Of a stretch of DNA of 64,000 nt, positions 23,423 through 35,450 are shown in pieces. The stretch is from Hydractinia symbiolongicarpus (Eukaryota > Cnidaria > Hydrozoa > Anthoathecata > Hydractiniidae). Each line of letters opens with the position of its first letter. The first letter of the stretch is position 1. A program made the translations under genes and the position numbers. The notes beneath the pieces are model-generated. The model was not told the origin of the DNA. It made no database searches and saw only the letters and a list, made by a program, of their open reading frames with translations. The stretch is from NCBI RefSeq assembly GCF_029227915.1, contig NC_079888.1, forward strand, positions 8,911,001 through 8,975,000. The letters are read 5' to 3'.

Positions 23423-26400
23423 CTGTGAGGGAGGACCATATTTAATATACATTTGGAAATAAATATAGTAGAATTAGGTTTTACACCCTGCAGTTGTTTT
23501 TTTTAAATATACTTTAAGGTTGACATGTGAGAAGATGTACGTGATATGCCAAAATGACCAAATTTTGTTGACTTAGAAATTGTTATTTGATAGAGATATT
23601 TCATTAAAACAAAAAGGATATATGTATAACTTGAGTTTTGTGTTCCTATCCAGCACCAAAATTTAATTTGTGCTTCTCTTGGTTTACTTATAAAAGTACA
23701 AGTGGTAATACTAGCTAGCAGTAGACTAGCTACTTTAGTCAATGCAGTTGAAAAACTGTGTGCGATCTTTAAGTTTTATACACAAAAGGTTTCTACGTTT
23801 TTTTTGGTAAACCATGTTTAGCAACGTCAATGTGTTAATTTTAGATACACAAAACATGCACCCTCACTTGTTTTGTCTGCGACAATACACAGCGTTTTTT
23901 AAAACAAAACCACAGAAATATATTACCTGAAATTTTCAAATTTAGCTAATCATTATATTATCAAATAAACTCTGTCCTACTCGCTATTTTATGAACAAAG
24001 CGCTCATCCAATCAAATTCTGTATGTCCTCATCCCGAGACAAGTCTATTAAGGACCGGTTTACTAGAATATCATAAGCTTAGAAGACCCCAGGGGCTAAG
24101 TTGATTTTACATGCCACCAACAAAATTTCCACTGGGACCAATCTGTTTTGATGTCATAGTGATAGACAATTTAATCTCTGAAAACATTTTATTTCATTGA
24201 ACTTTCCAAGAACGCAGTGCTAATAAACATAGTGCTAATCTTACTAAAATTCCTGATTCAAAAACTCCTGTTGTTATGTCTGGTGACGAAAGCCAGCGTC
24301 ATGAAAGTATATCCACAAATTTTTGTTTAAAAAACTAGACATTTAACCTAGTACTTAAGTTACTAAAAAATACTCCAAAATAGAAAAGTTGTTAAGCAGT
24401 ATATTGTATAATTTTGAAGGTTATCAAGAAAAACTAGCAAAATTATCTCTGTTCAACCAAATGTGACTTTTCCAATGTGAATTATTTGGACTCAATTAAA
24501 CTATTATGCTAGGAGGTGCGAAAAAGATCTAGCTATACCATATTAAAATTAAAGCAAGCCGGGCAATGTATTGTTTTTCAACTGCATCTCAAAATTAAGT
24601 TTGTACTAGTTGTTTAGATTTATGTTAAGAATACATATAAATCGCGTCTCAGATGGCAGAAATGAATCTGCTCAAGCAAACAACAGAATTATAAAGTTTT
24701 TTAATTAGGCCAGATGACACGGAATTCGAATTAGCCTACCAATCTGAGCATAATATAAGCGAAAATAAACGTTTCTTGGCCAGACAGTATCGCTTGCCAG
24801 CTACTCTATATACGAAAGTTTAATATTGATAAGAATGTAGGCCGCTTAAAAGACTTTGATATACCCTTGCTTTACTTTTCACTATATCCCCATTATGGAG
24901 TAATCTGCTCTACGTTCCGAACAGTAAGAGATTTAGGAACTACAGCGCACCCTAGCAGCAGAAAAAAGTGCCTTTTATAATATTTGATGCAATCAAATAA
25001 GGTGCGTTTCTAGGTCCTAAGTCAGCTGTAAACATTGACAAGTGCATGTATGTAACAAGTTAAACAAGTTAAAAGTGCGTGTTGCTTAGATAGAAATCGC
25101 CTTTGGTTGCAATTTTCCAAGATATTGTTCTGCTTTCTACTAATTTATGTCTGGGCTTGCAAAGGCAGTTGCATACTGTGGATTTTATTGTAATGTATTT
25201 ACGTGGAATATCATTCACGAGAAATTATGTTAGTAACAGGATTTACAATAATAGTAGTATCTACAATAATAGTATTTGCAGAACTTAAACGTCGTGTATT
25301 TTTAAAAAGGAAATATATGTATTTATGATTCGTATTACTGTGTCTTATTCTCGTCGTTGTACCTTGCAAAATTTGCTATATTCTTCTTTTAAAGAAATAA
25401 GAAAACCACAAAAGTCCACAAAAGCTACTTAAGTTTGTATACGACCAGAGTGTTTAGAATGTGTTAGTCAAAAGCACCGAACCTTTAATAACTTAAGCTT
25501 CTAGTAGCTTAAATTGTTTTTGTAATTTCCATCGAACTTACACTAATACTTCCTAGTAAAATACTACATATATAAGTGGAAACCCGGGTACTTTTTAACG
25601 GTACCCTCTACCAAATACTCCCAGATAACTCACACAGCAATGGGAAAATTCGGACAATTTCTGTAAAATTTATTGTTTTTCTTTCAGAAAAATAAATTGT
25701 TTATATAAAAAGAGATACAGGCGTTCTTCTCCTGTTCACTAACTCTTCCTTAGTTGAGCTAAAAAAATAATAAAGAAATAAAATAAAATAAAATAAAGAA
25801 GTAGAATAAAATTAAATTATGAATGGACTCTCAGAAAAAACACACATTCCTATCAAGATACACACGTATAAGGATATGTAAACAGCGGCGTACTTATGAG
25901 TTCAGCGGGATTAAAAAAAATATTTATTTGAGCCAGCACAAACAATATTAGTGGTATCTGTCAACTCCGTCACTTTTTTGCGTGCGTCATAAAGTTGCAG
26001 ACGTGTCAGCTATGTAATAATGTTCACTGTGTTTCAGAGAGCCAAAGATGGCACATGCGAGTAAATTTTGCGATGAGTAAATTGAGTTTTGACTAAAAGA
26101 GATCTTGTCTATAAAAAGTAATATCACAGAATGATTAATTCCCAACGCATTCTTTCCAGACAGTGAAGATATTTTTTGTTTCGCATCATCTACTGTATTT
26201 CGGTAGTCATGCTGCGAACCTTTCACCACAAAAAAGACTATTATTACAAGCAGCAAAACTAATTAATGTTTCTGGAATATTTTTGCCAGAGGTCATTATT
26301 GTCCAATGTGCAAGTATCAGGGTGCGCCAAAAATTCCAGAGGATCTTAGAGGCTAATTTTAGATCTCTAAAACTCTTCCTGAAGACCCACTGCTTTTTCT

Positions 26401-28403
26401 CTGTTATAGACAGATCGGATTCTTGTTCTTATTGCCTTACTACCAAACATAACTGAAAATAACTTACTTCTTTATTTCATAATCTTTCCATTAGGTAATT
26501 TCAGCATTTTGAGTCCAATTTTTAGTTATCATCTTGGTCAAATGTGTGGAAAAAAATAGTCAAACATGATTGGTGTAAACTTTTCCAGAATGAACCCGTT
26601 CCTTTCACTTTATATGCAGGGTCGGATACAGGAATGTAGCAAGTAAGTTCATCATTTTTAATAGTCCCTCAGAATTGGGCAGTAATAGTCACACCTCCTA
26701 CTATGCGTTAGAGGGTGTTTTTTATTAAGCCCTTAAAATCCAATTTTCAAAATGCATAAAACACAAGATGAGGAAAAACATGAAGAAATAGGTCTACATC
26801 AAACATTTTTATACTGATTGGGTTTTGTTAAAATGACAAATGTTGCATTAAGCGATCAGTTACACACCTTGTGTTGAGATCAAAATTTCTGCACGCTTAA
26901 AAAAAGCAAACAAAAAAATATTTTGCGTTAAGTACAAAATAGTTTGTGGCAAGAGAAAAAATATAGATATTTGAATCCTACAATCTACTAAATACTTCTT
27001 TTTTATGTATTTAGTTCTTTTTTAACATCGCAGTTACAATAATAATTAAAACTTGTTGATGATTTTTAAAATACCCCATAATTTTCGGTTTTCAAGGTCT
27101 ACTTCAAATTTTAGAATCTTCAAAGCACCACAATTGAACGCATAGGTTATTTCTATATCAGAATAACGCACTATGAAATTGTCAGAGCTCGTTTGCCACT
27201 GTTCACAGTGGACTTAAGTTATTGTGTTAATCCTAAATTATCAAACTATCAGCATGGTCATTTTTCACAAATTGCGACTTTGTAGGCAACGGTCAGTTTT
27301 TTGTTGTGCGGAGCGCAAGAAAATGTGATTAGCAAAGTTTTAACGATGTATGTTTGGTCTGCATTTGCGCAAAAGTAGTGGCATTGGCGCGGCCGGCTGG
27401 AGAACATTAACCGTTTGACGCTTTACCATTTCTGAAAGATGACGAAGAAACTGCATTTGTCTCAAATTTCTTGTCCATGGTTGTCGCTTTCAAGATTTCT
27501 TCGTACATTTCAACGCATTCTAATTGGAAAAACAATATTGCTTTTTTTTAATTTTTAATAAGAGCTAAAAAAATTTGTAAAAATTTGTAGAAATTTTGAA
27601 CATTTTGAAAATTGGAGATTACCAATGCACATGCTGAGAACATTATCTTTTCAACATTTTTTTCGCATTTCTATTTTTGCGTTTTTATTTAAATTAACTA
27701 ATTCAGCACGACGTTTTGATGAGTAGTGGCGAACTAAAAATCGACAGTTTAAATCCTTGCAGTCAGTATATTTTTAAATGCCCTGTTTGAATTTCTACTA
27801 GCTTAGCTTGAGTACTGTCCAAACATACTTTTCCACATAGGATACCATTCAAAGCCTTTTTATCATCATTGTTTTAAAATCTGCAGGAGCAGAGCCAAAT
27901 TTCTGGCTAAGAAAATTTGGACAAAACATCTGAATCTTAAGAGCAACATCGTTATGCGGCATTTCCGATGTTCGCACGATAATCGAACATGGAGTTTCGT
28001 TTAGGCTCTGTAAACGAGGGTGTGTGGTGAGCATGCGTTGTAGCGTACGGGCGGGATATAAAGGATAAGACTAAAGAAGACTAAAGAACGGGGGATTCTT
28101 TCTGGCTTCTACTCAGATGTACGTACATCAGTACGGTAAATTCAAATTGACTCTCTTAACCATAATTTTTTTTTCATGTAATATGGTCAAAATGTTCACG
28201 TAACATGGTAGTATTGCTAGCACATGGTATAAACCAAACGGAGAAGAAGAGCCGACAAAACAAAGACGCAAGACAACAAATTTAGCTAATAAATATTCTT
28301 AGTGTATTTAATGTCAAGGTTTTTTTTAACCGGAAAATACCTGCGAGGACAAAATTCCGTTGCGGCGTGCGGAAAACAGTTTGTTTTTTAGCCAAGACAT
28401 TAT
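23423..28403. other. long stretch without a recognised gene
   Basis: Open stretches at 25987-26256 (minus) and 26163-26456 (plus) overlap each other and lack domains. An A-rich simple repeat (aaataaaataaaataaa) lies at about 25770-25800. The segment 27290-27560 has weak similarity to 8040-8290. No promoter, RNA gene or exon could be supported. Confidence 0.4.
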
Positions 28404-28639
28404 ACAGTGGAATCCCGTTAAAGCGGACACCATTGGGACCAAAAAAACTGTCCGCTTTAACGGGATGTCCGCTTTATAGAGAATTTATGTCAAATTTTAT
28501 TTTAGATGTGATTTTGACCGAAAAAAGGTGATTTATGCTTTACTGGGCTTAAAGTAAGAAGTTAAGAGGCTAGGATTTGAGGGTATATAAGCTATATTCA
28601 GAAACATTAATCAAACTTTACAAGAAAAAGTCTTTGATA

Positions 28640-29040
28640 GAGGCTTGCTTCTTGCATTTAACTTGTTGATCCTCAATCTTTTTTGTAACTGCCGTCAGCA
28701 TTTTTGATTTTCTTCATCGAAGACGGTACAACGGCGCATTTTTTCCAACGTTGTGATGATTTCTTTGCAGCTCATCTGCTCTTCTTGTTCTGGCCCATAG
28801 TCGTCATTATCCTAGTCATCTTGGTCGTCGTCAGAAATTTCCTGAATCTGATCATCTGGCTTTTCTCGATTGCAGATTGCATCGATACTATCATCTCTGA
28901 CCTTCTGTCGCCAATCGATTTCTAATTCGCTAATCATGGGTTCTGATGCTGGAATGTTTGCATTTTAAGATTGATTGCGTCGAAGTTGACATATTCTGCT
29001 GCGGATAAGTCTGTGGTAAATTCCTTTACAAGTGCCTCAA
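28640..29040 (-). pseudogene. Tigger-type transposase, C-terminal remnant
   Basis: Interrupted minus-strand peptide fragments: an AAEYVNFDAI stretch, then DWRQKVRDDSIDAICN, an acidic SDDDQDD run, and CKEIITTLEKMRRCTVFDEE. Their order resembles the acidic tail and final helix of pogo/Tigger transposases. At least three in-frame stops are present. The DDE catalytic core and DNA-binding domain are absent, presumably deleted. Confidence 0.5.
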
Positions 29041-29337
29041 ACACCAAGCAACAATGAACATGATAGTTTTGCAGTTGCTGTTTTGCTGGAAAGAAAAGTC
29101 GTTGGACATGTTCCAATGAATTTAAGCAAATTGTTCTATAAATTTCTTAAAATCCCAAGCTGTACGATCAGATGCAAAGTCACTGGGAAACGCGTGAACC
29201 GTGGGGCAGGTTATGGTCTCGAAATTCCAGTGCATTACGCACTCATTGGCCCTGACAAAGCTGTGTCTTTTACAGAAAGGTGTATTAAAAAGATTTCAGA
29301 CTCTGTTGATAAAAAAGTTAAAAAATGTCTGAAATAA
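29032..29337 (+). CDS. HIRAN-like domain ORF inside the pogo-like element
   Basis: About 100 codons from a non-ATG start. Key features are NEHDSFAVAV, then VVGHVPMNLSKLF, a CTIRCKVTGKR strand and a GYGLEIPVHY segment. This is the pattern of HIRAN-type domains (N-x-x-D-x-x-AVAV, then VGH-P). HIRAN domains of SWI/SNF-type proteins bind single-stranded DNA ends, and stand-alone relatives are common in marine invertebrate genomes and may travel with transposons. Here the N-terminus is probably cut: the NEHD motif normally has an upstream ExxNxxD context. The frame is intact to its TAA. It lies convergent with, and slightly overlapping, the transposase remnant. Function in this copy is unknown. 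Confidence 0.55.
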   Translation: MPQTPSNNEHDSFAVAVLLERKVVGHVPMNLSKLFYKFLKIPSCTIRCKVTGKRVNRGAGYGLEIPVHYALIGPDKAVSFTERCIKKISDSVDKKVKKCLK

Positions 29338-29614
29338 GAATAAAAATTTTGTTGCAAAATCTTTGTTTCTATTTTTTGTTTTGTACTGTCCGCTTTACAG
29401 GGAGTCTTTATAGGGAAAATATTCATTTGGTGCAAAATAAATCGTCCGCTTTAACGAGTGTCCGCTTTATGACTGTCCGCTTTATAGAGAGTTTTTTTTT
29501 AAGAGTTTGACTTAAAATCAGTCCGTTCCAAGTGCTAGTGTCTGCTTTAACGGGCTGTCCCCTTTAGAGGGTGTCCGCTTTAGAGCGTGTCCGCTTTAAC
29601 GGGATTCCACTGTA

Positions 29615-31783
29615 TATATGGTTGTAAATCAGGCACAAAACACGAGCTAGTTTTATTAAGAGTAACTGCACTGTGCTGCTGTGTTCATGAAAAGTAACCA
29701 TTATCTTCGATATTTGAAGTTTTGTATTACCTCGACTGTAAGAAAACCTAGACCAATCATCCAGAAACAGTTGTCTAGTGTCTCCGTACACTTCTTTTAC
29801 AAGAATCCGAAAATATAATTTTAGTTTAAGATATTCCCCTATTTCACATGTGTAGCATGAACTTGTTTTGCTTTGGAAATATATTTACTAATGTTTGTTG
29901 CGTTTTCGATCTAGGAAAATTTGATAACATTGTCGTTGCATCGTTCATGTAATTTGTTTATTTTAAAAAGATTGGATACCACGTGTCAAGACAAATGAAG
30001 ATTATTTTCTCATTTAGAGTAGTGCACTAGACAGTGACAACTGGCCTTATAATCCGTTAATCAAGAGGAGCTTATCTCATCTTGCTATGGACCGTGTTTT
30101 AGTGAAAAAATGCGACTCTTTACCGAATTTTTGCGAGTCATTAAGGTTTTTGTGCCCGAAAGACAGACATTGGGTATTGATATAAAGAATAGTCGTTAAC
30201 GCGTGAAAAATCCATAGAAATTCGAACGCCGGAGCAAAGTCGATAATAGTATGTTGAATTTGTTATTTATTCTTAGCGTAAAGATTTCGTGCATAGTTTA
30301 GCATAACCCAGTTCTGACAGACAGACAACAAGTTTTCTTGTAGAGACAATAGTTAGGCCTTGGTCAGAGGTAGAAACACTCTAAATTAATATCAATGTTA
30401 TTACCGGTCAAAAATTATCTTATATTATATTTCTGCCAAGCTTAATTTACAACTTTTTTTCCAACTATTCAAAAACTATAACAGTTCAGGAATCTTACTA
30501 TCCCTAGTTGCTCTCTCATCAGTTGTAACGAAAAAATTTGCAAGAAAATAACCATCGACCAAAAAAAAAAAACCTTTTTACTGTCTTTACTAAAAAAGGA
30601 TTAACCGTATTTTTAACATGTCCCAAGTGTTCGTTTTGGTCAATTCTCTCTGTTTTATTGTTATTCGTTCATGAAAACAATAAAAAATTCCCCTTGTTAC
30701 AATATTGAAACCACTGTAAAAAATCTTCCTCTTTTATCAAATTTACTACCTCTTTGCTCAGCTTAAGGTATTTAAAAAACAATGGTTGCCTAGATACGAT
30801 AATTGCTCATTTGATTTGAATACACTGACGTATCCATTTAATAAAGTTTTAACAACGGAGGATAATTATTATCATTAGCAAGTAAAAATATATTTACTGC
30901 AAAGCGGAACATTCTTTTGGTGGCTTATATGCTCGTATTTTTGCTTGTGAAGCATTTAGAAAAAACTCGCAAAGAATAAAGTATCAGAGGTTAGTTTTGG
31001 CTTGATACGTGTGCATACTTTATTTCATTTTTACTGCGCAGCGGTAACAACTAATCTGGTTAAAATTTTTTGTGAATGACATTCTTTTATAAGAACGTTG
31101 TTTACATTAACGTCACAGATTATAAGAACGAACTCGAACCTTTGTTTTAGGACAGTGACTTTGAACTTATATGGGTAAACGTATGTGTTTCCCAATAAAA
31201 TGACTTTTTTCATTCATATATCTTACTACTTATTTCCATACTTTATTGAAACCAAAATGATTTAAAAATTAGACTCGCAAAAGTGTAAAAATTAAGCACA
31301 TCCGGCTTTATCTGAAATTTAGATGTTCCTAAAAAAGAAACACGTGCACATAAATCTTGTAATATTTAGTCTTGCGTTTAGCTAGTTATAATCAGGCTCT
31401 AGATGCAGCAGCTATTGCGCATGGGTGGATACTAAACGTTTCTTTTTGATCTTCCGGTTTGAACACTAAGTGCAACAAAGGTCTGAGTGCATTGTGAACT
31501 CCAATTTTATTACTTTGGGAAAAGCGCGCATATGATTAGGACAGAAAAAAGATTAAAACGAGGCAAGTTTTAAGTTAGCAGTGCTAACTGAGCCAGGGAC
31601 AGTCTGTCTTATCGTATTCGCATGCGTTATTATGTTTCTTGTGCAATTAACAAACCGTTTGATAATTCTTTTGGTAATTTACTATAATTAGATATCATTC
31701 TAAGTCAATGTGCATCAATTTATAATTCTTAGCTGCCTCATTTATTTAGAGAAATACCTTACCTTTTGTTTCTAGACTGAAAT
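29615..31783. other. intergenic, upstream of the lectin gene
   Basis: No exon recognised. AT-rich throughout. The last few hundred bases should hold the lectin promoter, but no convincing TATA or initiator could be singled out. Confidence 0.4.
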
Positions 31784-34392
31784 ATGAAGTTGTTTTGGTT
31801 GGGTATTGCCCTCCTTTGTTTCATGCTGACAGGTAAGAATTTCTTTAGTCTCCGGAAAAGATTGCTTCTTTTAATGATACTTTTAACGTTTATAGACCTG
31901 CGCTGAATAAGTAAATTTAGTTGTGAAACAAATACTTAAATTTGAAATATTAGTTGGAGGGTCAACGACAGGGCGGTGACAGGATAATTTCTAATTGAAG
32001 GGTCACAAAGTTGCGCCCTTCATGGGTTAGGCGCCGAAAATTCGATTCTTGTCCTCTCAAATGTGTAAAACAATTCTTCCATAATTAGAAATAGCTACAG
32101 ACTTTATATATGTATTTTTTGATTTAATACGCAAATTTAGTAAATAACAGCTCTATACTAAATTATTAATATTTTAGATAACATATCTGCAATAAAAAAA
32201 ATTGCGTGCGAGCATCGTCGATTGCAACTCTCCTGCGCTGCTCGTTACTATATAGATGTTCAACATGCAAATTATGGACGAAGAAATCACCATACATGCC
32301 GTGGAGCACAATGGTGGAGAGTGCCTTGCATCGCTCGCCACTCCCTCATCAAAGTCAAGAAAGCATGCCAAGGGAAGCAACAGTGTTCTCTGCATGCGTC
32401 CAATAGTGTTTATGGAGATCCCTGTCGCGGATCTAATAAATACCTAGAAGTTAATTATCGTTGTGTGAGGCGGTATGGTATTTTCTAATATTCAAGAAGA
32501 GATTTCATTATGGAAGCTTGGCCAAAAACTATACTTTGATACTTTATATCTACGCAATAATAAAAGATGTTCTCATCTCTATTAATAGAAAACCAAGAAA
32601 TGTAGCATGCGAAAACCATCGGTTGAATTTGAGGTGTCCAGCTGGAAAGCGTTTACACATTTATTCGGCAATTTATGGCCGAGAAACAGATTACTGCCCG
32701 GGGGTAAATATGCATAAAAGAAAGTGTAGTTCAAAAACATCATTCACCGTTGTAAGGCGTGCCTGCCAAGGAAAGCAATCTTGTACTCTACATGCTTCAA
32801 ATAGAATATATGGTGATCCTTGTCATGGTGTTTACAAATACTTGAAAGTTGATTACAGATGTGTTGTGAGGTATGCTTTGTATATGTGTTGTCTTGCCAT
32901 CTAGTGTTCATTCTTGATGCTGTAACATCTTAAATCTACCATGCACTATTTGAAGATCTTAAAAGAAACATGTGTCAGAAATACCTTAGCAAAAAAGGGG
33001 GTTACATTGCACTTAAATTGCTCCTAGGACTTCCTAAGAAGTCAGGTCCAGAACCCCAATAGTCGAAATATTGCTCTTTCGCTGACTGCTGTTTCTAGCA
33101 TTGACAAATATGAACAAAAAAAATTGCTTTATCCATAGAAAACCTTCTAACGTCGCTTGTGAACATCAAACATTGAGCCTTCGATGCTCCCGTGGAAAGG
33201 TGTTAAAAATACGATCGGCCAATTATGGTCGCACAACAGCTTTGTATTGCACTGGCGCCAATAGTCACGTAAGAAACTGCAAAGCGCCTTCATCGTTATC
33301 AAAAGTCCGTGCTGCATGTGACAATAATCCATCCTGCTCACTGCGTGCATCAAATGGTCTGTTTGGCGATCCTTGTCGAGGGGTGTACAAATATTTAGTT
33401 GTTACCGCGAAATGCATCACACGATCGTAAGTGTTTCATTAGGTTCTGTAACGTAGCACAAGCAGTATTCTTTAAATTTTTTCTACAACTTATTTTTAAT
33501 TTTCCTAGACCTCCCACCACAACTACTACTACCACTCGGCCCACAACAACAACAACAACAACAACAAGATCAACAATTGCTACAACTACGCCAACAACGA
33601 CCACAACTACGCCAACAACGACCACAACTACGCCAACAACGACCACAACTACGCCAACAACGACCACAACTACGCCAGCAACTACAACTACAACAACTAC
33701 CACCCAACCACCACCTGGTTCTCCAATGCATAAGACATCATGTCCTGGACAAATAATGCATCTCAATTGTCCTTTCGGAACAAAAATAAAGATTTCAGAT
33801 GGTAACTACGGCCGTTTATCTAAATCCATTTGTCCTGACGCAACTTCTGGCTATACTGATACTTGTACGTCAAAAACATCAAAAGCTCGCATGATTTCTC
33901 TTTGTAATGGAGAACAGTCTTGTTTAATTCCTGCAACTTTAAAACTTTTTGGTGATCCATGTCCAGGCGTGTCTAAGTATATAGAAGTTGACTACCAATG
34001 TGTCGCTTAGTAAGTCACCTTGTCCTTTATTCTTATTTTTTTGCACATAGTTCAGGTTTATATATCTGGTTAACTGGTTAAATTTAAATAACTTTTATTG
34101 CAGCACAATGCATCGTCATACCGCCTGTGAAGGGAGCGTGGCACGTCTTCAGTGTGCCACAGGAAAGGGCATCAAAGTTTTATCAGCAAACTATGGTCGA
34201 TTGAGCACTGCCATATGCCATGGTGCAAACTACATCAACACCAACACATGTCGTGAACCGACAACAAAGTTAAAGGTGGCCAAATTTTGTGACAACAAGA
34301 ACAGCTGTGAAGTTAGGGCTAACAGCGCAGTGTTTGGTGACCCTTGTAAAAGCATCTATAAGTATCTTCGTGTCATTTATGCTTGTGTATAG
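31784..34392 (+). CDS. secreted rhamnose-binding lectin with five SUEL domains
   Basis: Six coding exons: 31784-31832, 32178-32472, 32589-32870, 33139-33426, 33509-34009 and 34104-34392. All borders are GT-AG and the summed CDS is 1,704 bp, 567 residues. Exon 1 encodes a signal peptide (MKLFWLGIALLCFMLT). Each later exon encodes one SUEL (D-galactoside/L-rhamnose-binding) domain with eight cysteines. Each has an xNYGR or IYGR loop and a [FY]GDPC...KY[LI]xV motif, the two sugar-contact segments of the family. Domains lie at residues about 17-115, 116-209, 210-305, 376-472 and 473-567. A Thr-rich linker at about 306-375, at the start of exon 5, separates domains 3 and 4 and should be heavily O-glycosylated. 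The four introns between domain exons are all phase 2. Family members bind rhamnose or galactose glycans on microbes, eggs or mucus. Likely secreted and multivalent. Confidence 0.9.
33525..33712 (+). repeat. Thr-codon tandem repeat in the lectin gene
   Basis: Within exon 5, a 21-bp unit (acaactacgccaacaacgac plus c) repeats about four times between 33585 and 33680, flanked by shorter ACA/ACT codon runs. It encodes TTTPTTT-type mucin sequence. Copy number is likely to vary between alleles. The antisense frame is also open and Val-rich, as a by-product. Confidence 0.85.
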
Positions 34393-34645
34393 CATGGCGA
34401 GCATTAACCATTCTACTGATTTGGTGATTTCGTACAAATGACTTTATTATTGCTGTGTGCGCCTCTCTGTAAATGTGTTTTATATTATTCATCCATATAT
34501 ATTATGTAGTCTCGTTGGATGGTATCAAACAAACATTTTCATTCCGTTACTAGGTGTTGAATTTCTTGATATCCAGAAGTTAGTTTCTCAGGATTCTCTT
34601 TGCGCATTCCTTTTAACTACCTTCAGGGAAATAACGTTGACAAGA

Positions 34646-34651
34646 AATAAA
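34646..34651 (+). terminator. polyadenylation signal of the lectin gene
   Basis: First canonical AATAAA downstream of the lectin stop codon, about 254 nt after it; consistent with a short 3' UTR. Confidence 0.5.
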
Positions 34652-34759
34652 TGCTGTTTAACAAAGGCTTTTATATAGGAGACATAAAAACTGCTGAAGT
34701 TAATTCATATATTTAGGTAGTTTATGTAATGAGGAGAAAAAGATGATTGCAAATGTATT

Positions 34760-34860
34760 TTCAAAATGAAAAAAAAAGCAAATTTTCGCTGGAAATGTTT
34801 TCGCAAAATTGTCGTGAGCTCGCAAAGTTCGCGAAAATTTCGTTCCTTAAGGTAGTCCAA
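34760..34860. repeat. fragment related to the TIR element at 19333
   Basis: Contains repeated ttttcgc/gcgaaa blocks and ends in ccttaaggtag, like the termini of the element at 19333-19664. Only one end is recognisable. Confidence 0.35.
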
Positions 34861-35420
34861 TGTGCTCAGGATGCCAAAGCATGCTAAATTGTTCGATTAT
34901 TTGTTTCGAGTGTTATTTTTCGAAAACTGTGCGGATTCAAGTTTTTTTATGATGACCTCCAGGTCGGGCGCTTCCAACTGACTTCATTCAGCCTATTCTT
35001 AACCCTTCTTATCCCCTCGAAGCCGAAACAATCCCCCGGCTTTTGTTTCGAATAAGCTGGGTTTTTTCAAAGTAATGTTCCAAAACTAAATGACAGGCCA
35101 TCTCAGTGTTCTTAAAATTTCCATGTAACTTTCAGACCATCACGTGAAACATGAAAATTGCTAAATTATACCACTAACGTCGTCGTAAGGTGTTTTGTTT
35201 CTAATTATAGTAGTTATAGTTGACCGTTTTTGATTTTACACCCTTGCAAATTACGATATTTGTAAAAGTAGCTAACTGTGAGTTTGTGTTGCATTTCTGA
35301 AGATAATAAGATAGCCATTTTATTGATAACATATGCCCTGTTTCCGACGTTCTACGATAAGTCGGGAACGCAGTTTCTTTTTAGATTCTGCACTACAATG
35401 GCACCCGACCTTTCGGGTTA

Positions 35421-35450
35421 TGCGCATGCGCATCAAAATAGTATAAATGC
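35421..35450. promoter_or_regulatory. NRF1-like palindrome with nearby TATA-like motif
   Basis: The 12-bp palindrome tgcgcatgcgca at 35421-35432 matches the consensus of animal NRF1 sites exactly. A tataaat motif follows at about 35442. CpG-containing 12-mers of this kind are rare by chance in AT-rich DNA. No transcript was identified on either side, so the promoter reading is tentative. Confidence 0.35.

Larger units (their letters stand above)
28406..29612. mobile_element. pogo/Tigger-like DNA transposon, deleted copy
   Basis: The 26-bp terminal inverted repeats at 28406-28431 and 29587-29612 are identical; they begin cagtggaatcccgttaaag. They are flanked by a TA on each side, the target duplication of the Tc1/mariner-pogo group. 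The subterminal regions carry many tgtccgctttaa-type repeats. Inside, minus-strand 29040 to 28640 keeps decayed peptide of the C-terminal part of a Tigger-type transposase (AAEYVNFDAI, an acidic stretch, then CKEIITTLEKMRR) with stops. A plus-strand HIRAN-like ORF sits at 29032-29337. With most of the transposase gone, the copy is non-autonomous, but perfect TIRs suggest fairly recent movement. Confidence 0.8.

Noticed and set aside
23503-23742. Minus-strand frame resembling a signal peptide upstream of the lone exon at 23422
   Set aside because: Begins at TTG rather than ATG and has no donor that would join the exon at 23422 in phase.
25987-26456. Overlapping open frames on both strands
   Set aside because: No domains, signal peptide or splice support; neither frame looks coding.
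28704-28925. Plus-strand hydrophobic frame inside the pogo-like element
   Set aside because: Antisense of the acidic tail of the transposase remnant.
32461-32588. Lectin domains 1 and 2 as separate single-exon genes
   Set aside because: All borders are phase-consistent GT-AG introns, and only the first exon supplies a signal peptide.
33395-33766. Minus-strand Val-rich open frame
   Set aside because: Antisense of the Thr-codon repeat in the lectin exon; openness follows from the repeat.
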